Shown in pieces: positions 56,475-64,000 of a stretch of 64,000 nucleotides of DNA; position 1 is the stretch's first letter; the number at the start of each line of letters is the position of its first letter. The stretch is from Oikopleura dioica (taxonomy: Eukaryota; Chordata; Appendicularia; Copelata; Oikopleuridae). A model generated the notes under the pieces. The model saw only the letters and a list, made by a program, of their open reading frames with translations, made no database searches and had not been told where the DNA came from. Made by a program: the position numbers and the translations under genes. The DNA lies in assembly GCA_907165135.1 (NCBI GenBank), contig OU015567.1, forward strand, positions 67,001 to 131,000, in the 5' to 3' direction.

Positions 56475-58139
56475 TTTGAGTGCACCTTCAAATGTCGATC
56501 TTATCTAGAAAACAACAAACTTTATTGTTCGATTTTTATTGCTTTTCAAAATTCCCTTACATCCCTAACATTCGAAATTTTTTTTTGCGAAAAATATCTA
56601 CAGCATATCGAATTTTTCATTAGTTCTTCAGTTTTTCTCTATCATCACTTGTTGCTTGATAAGCAGGATAAGTAAAAAGGAGCCAAACCAAAGGAGGAGT
56701 CAAGTTATACTGAATAAGAGAGCTGATAAGAGCTTTAGATATCATTCGTTAAACTACAAAAATCTCATTTACAAGAATAACAGCCACCGCTTGAAGTTCG
56801 GCGCCGCGTTGCCTTACTGGGCCAAACAGGTGGGGTTGTGCGCCACCGTCGCGCCGCTACGAGTCTTATTTTAAATAAAATCATCATTTCTGCTCGTTTA
56901 TAAATCGAAATTTGCGAAGATGACAACAAGATCGAGCTTTTTTGGAAAACCGAGAGCCCCGACATCCTCTCTTCTTGTTCGGAAAATCCAATTGATCCAA
57001 GCTTAAGCTATTGAAATGATTCTTGAGCAAAAATTTACCAAAGAAAAATACTTTTTATAGCATTTTTGAATTCTTTAGGAAAAACAAGTATGTTTGCCTT
57101 TTAGATATTTGAAATCAAACAAGGGAAGTCCGTTCTCCAGAGAGCCCAAAAGAGAGATTATAGCCCTAGGTTAAGAAGTGTTCTTGGGTTGAAGCAGAGG
57201 TGTAATCAGTAGAATTTTGGCACTATAGCCTAATGAGCGACGTAGGGTCGAACGCGAAGCGCACCTTGTTGGGCCTAGGTTTAGTATTTTCTATAGAAAA
57301 ATTTCATAAGAATTGATAAATGATGACATCTCATCGATGAAAATTAGGGTAAGAATGGAAAAGGTATGTTTGTCTGCTTTTGTAAAGGATTACAAAAACT
57401 CTTAGAGTTCGGCCCTGATGATTGAACTTTTGCTGTTCCGAAAACGTAAAGCCACTGCAAATAAAACGAACTCGAAAATTTCGTAATAATAAGAAAAGGC
57501 TTCGCGGAAAATAATTGCTCCAAAATCAAACGTTATTTAATTAGTCGAGTCATTACCGACAATTTAATCAAGCATGTCATGTTTTATTCTTCGTTCTTGA
57601 ACTTGAAGGAATTTTCCACGTCGATTCGAAGCGCGATTTTGATGAAATCGTTAATTTTAAAAAATGTGAAAAAGGACTTTTCCATCACGCAAGCGATTTG
57701 CATAATTTGACGGGAGGCGATGTCTAATGACGTTCAAAAGCGAAGTTCTGACAGAAGCCGTCGGCGCTAGAATCAGATTGCTAAGCAGAATTACGAATTT
57801 AGGTAGTAAGTTTTTCTATCCGAATAAATCAGCTCTTTTTGCTAAAGATAGATAAGTTTTGCTAAGCCAGACTCAATTTATTCTTAAAATATATTTATTT
57901 CGCAAAAATAACGCCAAACGAAGCTAATGCTTCAAAAATGGCTTTGCATAGCTTGCAGAAAACTTCGACCGGGTTTGGCTCAGTAAGCTGTCAGCTTTCT
58001 TAAACTAAGCTTAAGCTTAAGCTAAAGCTTTGTTATTTTTCAAAGAGATCAGCTCAGCTTAGTTTACTTGAAATTCTGACAAGTCTGGTTACTTTGTCTA
58101 ACTAAGCTTAGCCATTTTAAGTTTCAATTCTTATAATTT
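56475..58139. other. Long intergenic stretch, no supported gene
   Basis: Short frames occur but none has a convincing splice context. A G+C-rich patch lies at 56785-56870. TTAAGCTTAAGCTAAAGCTT-type repeats lie near 57990-58050. I see no tRNA-like or rRNA-like sequence. Confidence 0.4.
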
Positions 58140-58448
58140 TTATTTCATAAATCTCATCAGACTTTCAAGCAAAGAAAGTTTAAAATCATCCTCACTTTCT
58201 TCTTCTCTTCTCATGTCGAGAGGCTGGCCCAGTTGCTGCTCGATATAATCGTGAGTTTCTTCGCCTCTACTAATCAGGTTCAAAAAGAATTACAATAATT
58301 TGAGAAAAAATCAAAAAAATTCAAAAAATTCTAAGAAAATAACTTCTCTTATTTGAACCAAATCTTAAATTTCTCCACACACTTGGGTTAATAAACCCGG
58401 CCCAAGCGTCAACAAAACTGGAAACAAAAGAAAGCTGAAAATCTGCAT
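58140..58448 (-). CDS. Candidate small secreted peptide, two exons
   Basis: On the minus strand, ATTTTCAG is immediately followed by ATG at 58448, and the frame begins MQIFSFLLFPVLLTLGPG, a typical signal peptide. A second exon (about 58266-58140) encodes GEETHDYIEQQLGQPLDMRR followed by an acidic and helical C-terminus ending LMRFMK and TAA at 58140-58142. The exact donor and acceptor are ambiguous: CCGG|GT, a GA donor at GTG TGT G, and others keep frame. The mature product would be about 40 residues. The acceptor abutting the ATG fits trans-splicing. Family not recognised. Confidence 0.4.
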
Positions 58449-58658
58449 CTGAAAATTTTTTGGAAATTCAAAATTTGATTTCCATTTATAGTTCTTGATT
58501 TGACAGATTCGCGAATTAATTTTTAAGAAGTGGTTTTTAATTTCTCTTTTAGAGGCGGCGACGTACCTTTTCAACTCGCGAGAATATATGTTTATTTGAT
58601 GCAATGTTCTTTTATTCCAATTGAAGAGGAGAATTCAAGAAAAAGACGCAAAAAAACT

Positions 58659-58890
58659 GGGTGTCGGGCGCTGAGGTTATGCCATAACCAGGTTATGCAT
58701 TTTCCAGGATTTTGCATTACCTGGTTATGCATTCTCGATTTAAATTGGATCAATTTGAGGCTAAGTTGGTTCCAAAAGACTTAAAAACGATATTTCTCTA
58801 AGATCAGGCGCGAAGCGCACTTGAACTATCTGTTATATATCAATTAATATGATTTTTATTAAGAGTGCATAACCTCAGCGCCATTCACCC
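58659..58890. mobile_element. MITE 1, 232 bases, 8-base target duplication
   Basis: Terminal inverted repeats are GGGTGTCGGGCGCTGAGGTT and, at the other end, the complement of GGGTGAATGGCGCTGAGGTT. They are flanked by perfect AAAAAACT duplications (58651-58658 and 58891-58898). There is no coding capacity. Internal ATAACCAGGTTATGC palindromes are present. An 8-base duplication fits hAT-type mobilisation. Confidence 0.88.
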
Positions 58891-58920
58891 AAAAAACTAG
58901 TCTATTTTCAGCTTAAAAAA

Positions 58921-59117
58921 TGATTAGTAAAGATGAAAAAAAACGTCAAATTTCGACTCGCCCTTTTCCCGGAAATCTGCTGACCAAAATTATGAGATTT
59001 CTGAATAAATTTAAATTTTCCGCTGAAGAAGAAAACTGCTCCGGCACGCCAGGGTCCGATATTTCCGCCGTGTCAAGCCGCTCCAGGAAACCGCAAATGA
59101 CAAGTTCGATTATATAA
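58921..59117 (+). CDS. Small basic/serine-rich protein or terminal exon
   Basis: Just after a CTATTTTCAG acceptor (58903-58912), ATG at 58921 opens MISKDEKKRQISTRPFPGNL and runs 65 codons to TAA at 59117, through an acidic patch EEENC and a serine-rich end. It lies only 66 bases upstream of the lectin gene on the same strand. It could equally be the 3' exon of a gene whose upstream exon (RGGDVPFQLARIYVYL..., 58554-58658) was interrupted by MITE 1. Family not recognised. Confidence 0.4.
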
Positions 59118-59183
59118 AGCCAGCTCGAAGCCGAGTTTTCCAGCATTTCGAATTTTTCTTGATTTATAATTTTTCTTCAAAGA

Positions 59184-61751
59184 ATGAGACTTGCTGGGCT
59201 GATTTTTGGCTTTTCAAGAGCTTGCGAAAACGGTTGGGTTGACGACTTTCAGGTTTGAATTTGAAAAATTTGATTGAATAATTCTGGATGACCTACAGTT
59301 CGCCAGGAAATGCCCCATCACCTACGGTTCCATAGGTGAAAAAAATACCATTTTTTCCTGGCGAACCGTATGTCATTTTTGGTAACTCTAAAACGGTCGC
59401 ATAAATCTTGTTTTTGCCCCTTTATGCATCAGATTTCAAAATGAAACCAAACGGGGAACACGTAAACTTGGTTCTAGTTGAGGTAAATTTATATTTTTTG
59501 AAATTATTTTCAAAATTGGTTGCAAAGGAGTCTAATGTATGGAGGATTGAGCAAGTTTTGCTCTCAAAACGAGCAACTGTTCTATTCTGCTAGACGCACT
59601 ATTCTATGAAAAACTGGGAGAAGATGATGAAAGTGATATTTCTCCATTGAGTTCGCCAGTGAGAATGGGTCGTTGGAGGTCAAAAGATACTATCATCGTA
59701 GCCGCATTTCAAACTGATAGTGATGAGTTCGAGAGTTGAATCGTTGGGAATCAATTTAACCCTAACCCTTTTTTCAGAAAAACTCAATCAATATATTTCA
59801 TAAATTAAGCAAACAATCAAGTTTCTAGAACAGACAGACGGTTCGCCAGGAAAGAAAAAATACCTTCCTGGCAAATTGAAGATTTCCTGGCGAACCGTAG
59901 GTAACCGATAATTCTTATTATATTTAAATAATTGACACAAAAATAATTGCGATAGATTTTTCGTAGGCGCCAACTCGGCCGCCGATTTGCCGTAAGGCCC
60001 TATCGAGACTGCTGATTGGTTGTTTCCCAAACTTTGAAAGTTTTTATTTTATTTAGAAATTCTTGCATAAAAAAAAATTTCAGGGCAATTGTTTACAAAT
60101 CGTTTCGGATCCCGCTCCATGGCATTCTGCGCTGGATAACTGCTTCAATCAAGGAGCTCACATGCTTCATGTAAATTCTGAATCGTACAACTCAGCCATC
60201 AAAGAAATGAAAATCGCGAAAGGAAATGAGCTTCCTATTTTCCTATTATTATAATATATCCTATAATAGCGAATCTAGATTTTTCTAGATTTCTCTAGAA
60301 TTTTCTAGATTTCTCTAGAACTTTTCTTGATTTTCTTGATTTTTCTAGATTTTTCTAGGATTTTCAAGAATTTTCTAGATTTTCTAGATTTTTCTAGAAT
60401 TTTTAGATCTATCTAGATTTTTCTAGAAGGTTCTAAAATTTTCTGTAGAGAACAGAGAATCTCTATTCTATCATTTTTTAGCTAAAATTGATGAACAAAA
60501 TTGAGCTCGATAAAAGATCTCTGGATTGGATATGAAAGCCCGGAAAGAATGAATGGATTCTTCAGCTCTGACGGATTTAGCGCAATTTGGCAAAACTTTA
60601 GAACTTCCGGAGGTATACAAAGAGTACAGTTTAAATATTAAAAAAATTCAGATGAGAGATCAGATTCGGAGCACAATTGCGCTTCAATGATGGAAAACGG
60701 AAAATGGAAAAAGACGATTGTTTCAAGAAAAAGCCTACGTTTGCCAGAAAGAAACAAGATTGGAGGTAGAGAAAATGAAAAAACAAGGTTTTATTTTTAG
60801 AAAAACGAGGTGACAGACTCGATTTTCACGGCGATCGAGCCTTGTCTCGAATGGTCGGAAACAGTGATCAGTTGCGGCGCGATCAAAAGAGCTCCGGTCA
60901 AAGTTTCAAATTACAAGCATCGATTCGACAAAGTTGCCAGAGGTACTTAAAAAGTTTTTTGATAAAATACAAATATTTTTAAGATGCGTCTTGGCACGTG
61001 GTCGCAGTCAAAAACTGCAAATGGCCTTCGAACAATCAAAGATTCAAACGCTTTTTAGACTCTCAGGTATAATTAGGACTTTAATAAATTCTAGAAAAAA
61101 TTTCTAGAAAAATATTTTAAGTAAAAATTTCATAAAAAAATTTCAAGAAAAAATTCAAGAAAGAAAATTTCTAGAAAATAAATTCTTGAAAAAAATTCTA
61201 GAGAAAAACTTCTAGAAAAAAATTCTAGAAAAAAATTTAGAAAAATAATTTCTAGAAAAAATTTCTTGAAAAAATTTCTAGAAAAAAATTTCAAGAAAAT
61301 AAAAATCTACAAATTTCTAGAAAATTGAAAAAGGAAACAATTTCTAACAAAACTTCTAGAAAAATTTCTAGATAGAAAAGTTCTAGGAGAAAAATTCATT
61401 TTTATCTTGGAATCTCTAATTTTAAAATAATTTAAAGCCTTCAAAAGCTTCTCCTCCGATTTCGACTCGCTGTACCGCGAATTTTTCGCCGAATTCGAAG
61501 CCGACATGAACGAAACCGACTGGGAGAACATCTCCTTCGACGACGAAATCCGCCTTTCGAAGGAAAACATGAAATACGAAAAAGCGAAAAACTACGTTTC
61601 TGGCGCCAACGAGTGCTCGAGCGCGATGAAACAGGTTTGGAAAAACGAGTTTTTTAGAAATTGCCCGAAACTCGGAAGCTGGAAAAGAAGATCCAATGGA
61701 TTAATCAAAAGCGTCTCGAAAATGATGCAAATTTGTATTAAATCTTTGTAA
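59184..61751 (+). CDS. Secreted C-type lectin-domain protein, seven exons
   Basis: Exon 1 (59184-59252) encodes a short hydrophobic leader, then CENGWVDDFQ. Exon 2 (60084-60222) encodes GNCLQIVSDPAPWHSALDNC and GAHMLHVNSESYN. Exon 3 (60517-60612) begins DLWIGYESPERMNGFF across the splice. Exon 4 (60652-60770) has SEHNCASMMENGKWKK. Exon 5 (60801-60942), exon 6 (from 60984) and exon 7 (61438-61751) form a C-terminal extension with conserved cysteines and acidic helices, ending MQICIKSL. The W..A...C...GA.L and WIG motifs are diagnostic of CTLDs; Ca-binding EPN/WND motifs are not evident, so sugar binding is doubtful. Introns 3 and 5 are GT-AG of 39 and 41 bases. Introns 2, 4 and probably 6 keep frame only as GA-AG. 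Confidence 0.82.
59289..59375. repeat. Fold-back element in lectin intron 1, copy 1
   Basis: The arms TGACCTACAGTTCGCCAGGAA and the complement of TGACATACGGTTCGCCAGGA enclose about 45 bases. It belongs with the element at 59838-59898, which has the same GGTTCGCCAGGAA arm. Confidence 0.72.
59838..59898. repeat. Fold-back element in lectin intron 1, copy 2
   Basis: ACGGTTCGCCAGGAAA is followed, about 30 bases later, by its inverted copy TTTCCTGGCGAACCGT. A partial GTTCGCCAG also occurs near 59651. Confidence 0.72.
60250..60480. repeat. TTTTTCTAGA simple repeat in lectin intron 2
   Basis: Degenerate tandem copies of TTTTCTAGATTT fill the intron between CTLD exons 2 and 3. The embedded TTCTAGAA matches the two-unit heat-shock element spacing, but long regular three-unit arrays are not evident. 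Confidence 0.8.
61091..61385. repeat. AAATTTCTAGAAA simple repeat in lectin intron 6
   Basis: Degenerate copies of TTTCTAGAAAAAA fill the large intron before the last exon. The array is A-rich on the sense strand, whereas the intron 2 array is T-rich, so the two are complementary. Confidence 0.8.
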
Positions 61752-61845
61752 ATAAAAATTTATAAAATTTGAAATGAATTTTAATTAAATTAATTAACAA
61801 TTTATATAAATTGTTAATTAATTTTATAAACTCTTAAGAGATGGT

Positions 61846-61986
61846 GTCTGGAACCGACAAAAAATTTCGACAAATTTTGCGTCGGCGGCTACTCGGCTGC
61901 TGATTGGCTGGTTTGCAGAATCCGGGCTTCTGATTGGTTGAAAATTCCAACGAAAAATTTGTCGAATTTTTTTGTCGGTTCCAGAC
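61846..61986. mobile_element. MITE 2, 141 bases, long inverted ends
   Basis: GTCTGGAACCGACAAAAAAT at the left is matched by the complement of GTCTGGAACCGACAAAAAAA at the right, with pairing continuing through CGACAAATTTT (over 30 bases). The interior has two direct GCTGATTGG-like copies. No clear target duplication is visible. Confidence 0.8.
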
Positions 61987-62200
61987 AACTCCCCATTTTT
62001 AATTATTTTTTTATTTAAATTTTTAATTATAATAATAATAAAAAATCTTAAATATTTTTCAATAATTTTTATTAAATAAAAAAATTATCATTTTTTCTAA
62101 ATATTTTTAATTATTTAGAAATTTAAATTAAAATAATAATCTTTTTTCAAAATAATATTTGTATAAAATCTTTGTAAATAAAATTTTATTGCTTTTTACT

Positions 62201-62450
62201 CGGGAACGGTCGGACTCATTACCAAAATTTTTGGTAACCCATTACCAATTTTCGGTAATCGATAATCAAGTTATTTTAATTCTTTCGCCAAGTTAATGAA
62301 TAAAACAGCCCAAAAGTTTTCCATTATAGAGGCGCGGAGCGCACACTCGCTCTTTGAACGAAAAAATCGACACTTTTTTGACGAATTTGGTAATGCATTA
62401 CCACAATTGGTAATGGGTTACCAATTGGTAATGAGTCCGACCGTTTCCCC
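62201..62450. mobile_element. MITE 3, 250 bases, perfect 8-base target duplication
   Basis: The ends CGGGAACGGTCGGACTCATT and the complement of GGGGAAACGGTCGGACTCAT flank an interior with several GGTAATGxxTTACC palindromes. TTTTTACT is duplicated at 62193-62200 and 62451-62458. There is no coding capacity. Confidence 0.88.
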
Positions 62451-62525
62451 TTTTTACTGGCAGTGGCATGGTCGCGAATTATACAGTCATCAGGTCGATA
62501 TCTAAAAGGATAAATAAAAGGCATA

Positions 62526-62651
62526 AATTGAAAAACACTCACATTGCTTCTTGCTTTCATTTTGAAGCTTTTTGACGGTGCGTTTGTCCCTGTATATTCT
62601 GCAAAAATCGCAAAGAAACTCGATCCACAGGCAGGTGAAAAACGACGCTGA
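62526..62651 (+). other. Possible coding exon
   Basis: An open frame reads KTLTLLLAFILKLFDGAFVP and continues VYSAKIAKKLDPQAGEKRR to TGA at 62649-62651. It lacks a start codon, and the composition looks protein-like, but neither splice site is convincing. A competing frame ends DAAAFGFGALNNF at about 62763. Neither is supported well enough to call a gene. Confidence 0.2.
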
Positions 62652-62763
62652 AAAAGGGTTAAAAAGAAGGATTTCTCTGAGTTTTTACCGAAAAGAACGA
62701 AAACCTCGAATCCGACCTCCAGATGCAGCTGCATTCGGTTTTGGAGCCCTAAACAACTTTTGA

Positions 62764-63245
62764 AGCGAATAAAATTTCTTTACCATTTTCTCTATTCTTT
62801 ATTTTGCTTTAATCTTCTATTCTGAGCGTTGACTACTTTCCCATTACAGTGCCATTGTCGACAGATTGGGCCATTTACTCAGCTGCTGCTGGAAGCGAGC
62901 CCTTCCATCCACGAAACCGAACACTCAAACTGGCGCCTCGACAGATCCCTTTTAATATTCCCTTCTTTCTCGAAAAAGGCTCGCCAGAATAAAAAATGAG
63001 CGATTAAAAATCATTTTTGCCGAAGAAAATGTTTGCTGTAAACATCAACGTCGGTCAAGGAGAAATTTCTCACAATTTATTTTGGTAAAAATAAATAAGG
63101 GATAAAAACGAGCCCCGAAAAGAAAATTTAACAACAATTTTCAAATTTTTGGACTTTATGCCAAAAATGACGAAAATCCAGATTTTCGGGGAAAATATCG
63201 AAATTTTTAGCTTTTATATAATGAGACCCTCATTATACTTTGGAG
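62764..63245. other. Intergenic, no gene recognised
   Basis: AT-rich sequence without supported frames; the last 8 bases (CTTTGGAG) form the left target site of MITE 4. Confidence 0.4.
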
Positions 63246-63684
63246 CAGGGCTGTCGAATTCGGAGCGTTTGCTTTTCTCCGCTATTTTTAGCCGAGAATC
63301 CGCAGCCGTTTTCTCGGAAGATACACCGTTTTCCGCGCGGAAAGTCCGCCTGTTGGCGGCGGTGAAAAGGGTAGTAGGGGATTATCATTCGAGCTGCCCC
63401 TGACCCCAAACCTAAACCCCTAACATCGAATGAAAGCCCCTCTCTACGGAGAAAAGGGAGCGGGTGATCCGCCGAAATTTTTGCTCAAAAGACGAAATTA
63501 AAGGGTGTTCTGCTCTTATGATTGGCTAGAGAAAAAGGGTAGCGGGTAATCGCGGAAGATCCGCGCGACGGAGAAAATCGGACGATCGGAGACTTGGAGA
63601 AAGCGCGGAAAAACGGAGAAAATCAGCGAATCTTCCGCAAGAAAATTGCGGAGAAATGTAAACGCTCCGAGCTCGACAGCCCTG
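63246..63684. mobile_element. MITE 4, 439 bases, hAT-like ends
   Basis: The ends CAGGGCTGTCGAATTCGGAG and the complement of CAGGGCTGTCGAGCTCGGAG, with pairing extending through GCGTTT..TTCTCCGC, begin with the CAGGG typical of hAT elements. The flanks CTTTGGAG (63238-63245) and CTTCGGCG (63685-63692) match at six of eight bases, consistent with an aged 8-base duplication. The interior is G+C-richer, non-coding, and includes repeated CGGAGAAAA and TCCGC motifs. Confidence 0.83.
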
Positions 63685-63692
63685 CTTCGGCG

Positions 63693-64000
63693 ACAAAAAG
63701 ATTAGACCTTAATGTTTTTATTTAAAATTTATTATTTCGAAAATTTTACAAGAAAATAAGATTTTCATATGGACGCCCATAAATCAGTAGAAAAACAGAA
63801 ACGCGACTGCAATCTACACATATAGATTCTTAAGAAAGCCCATCCTTAATTATAAAATGGTAAATCCCTCTTTTTCGTGCTGTCTTTCTTTCTCTCTTTC
63901 TGCTCAAAAAGTCATAAACTAGTCGAAAACGAAATAATCGTTTCGGAGCCAAAAGGCAAGCATAAGGTGGACAGATCGAGTCGGCTGTCGATTTGGAATC
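63693..64000. other. Window end, no gene recognised
   Basis: AT-rich sequence with no supported frame or repeat. Confidence 0.35.

Noticed and set aside
56656-56965. Overlapping frames in the G+C-rich patch on both strands
   Set aside because: Neither has supporting splice sites or recognisable sequence, and G+C-rich patches give long frames by chance.
59788-60030. Minus-strand 80-codon frame in lectin intron 1
   Set aside because: It overlaps a fold-back element and an intron polypyrimidine tract and has no splice context or protein-like conservation.
62324-62734. Minus-strand 136-codon frame
   Set aside because: About half of it lies within MITE 3, so it is likely a chance frame.
1-64000. 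tRNA or rRNA genes
   Set aside because: I looked for cloverleaf-like and conserved rRNA stretches and saw none; primer-binding sites are only short tRNA-complementary segments.

Overview
The window looks like a satellite-rich block of an animal genome next to a compact gene-bearing segment. The best guess for the organism is a larvacean tunicate close to Oikopleura. The support is a C-type lectin gene with introns of 30-41 bases, several introns that only keep frame if read as GA-AG, very short gaps between genes, splice acceptors directly before start codons (as in spliced-leader trans-splicing), and many small inverted-repeat transposons. This is inference from gene architecture. No ribosomal or mitochondrial marker is present.

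Positions 1-52345 hold an AT-rich satellite with a monomer of about 160-175 bases (about 12.3 kb in seven surviving blocks), cut up by Ty3/gypsy-type LTR retrotransposons. Reading left to right: element A (+, left end outside the window) with its 3' LTR; an inverted diverged LTR fragment; element B (-, 7117-14959, complete with target duplication); a diverged LTR fragment and element C (+, an internally deleted copy); a two-LTR compound with an inverted half (23990-26498); element D (-, 27770-35524, the best preserved); solo LTR F; and element E (+, 38812-46996, LTRs differing only by two homopolymer indels that I can see). The satellite ends at about 51654 and is followed by a G+C-richer 56/57-base minisatellite to 52345.

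The retroelements share one design. A gag ends in CCHC zinc knuckles. A pol carries protease, reverse transcriptase, RNase H, an HHCC/DDE integrase with a GPY module, a long acidic serine-rich linker, and a conserved C-terminal tail with two SAP-like helical modules. No envelope gene was seen. In B and D, gag and pol are joined by an A AAA AAC slippery heptamer abutting the gag stop. In B, D and E the gag start codon spans the junction between the last LTR base and the primer-binding site. Every LTR family carries a 42-50 base hairpin around GGYCACATAGTGRGAA whose arms covary between families. Six of seven datable insertions lie within a block of roughly 20 bases of the satellite monomer, so these elements may be satellite-targeted. 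Many reading-frame breaks fall in homopolymers, so some may be assembly errors.

Positions 52346-64000 are gene-bearing but sparse. They hold a minus-strand disordered-protein gene (52817-53701) with a further exon at 52395-52634, an exon of acidic 40-42-residue repeats (54899-55561), a possible small membrane-protein gene (55990-56474), a tiny secreted-peptide candidate (58140-58448, minus), and a possible two-gene transcription unit (58921-59117, then the lectin gene 59184-61751). Four MITE-like elements sit here; two have perfect 8-base target duplications and one an imperfect one. Two smaller fold-back elements lie inside lectin intron 1.
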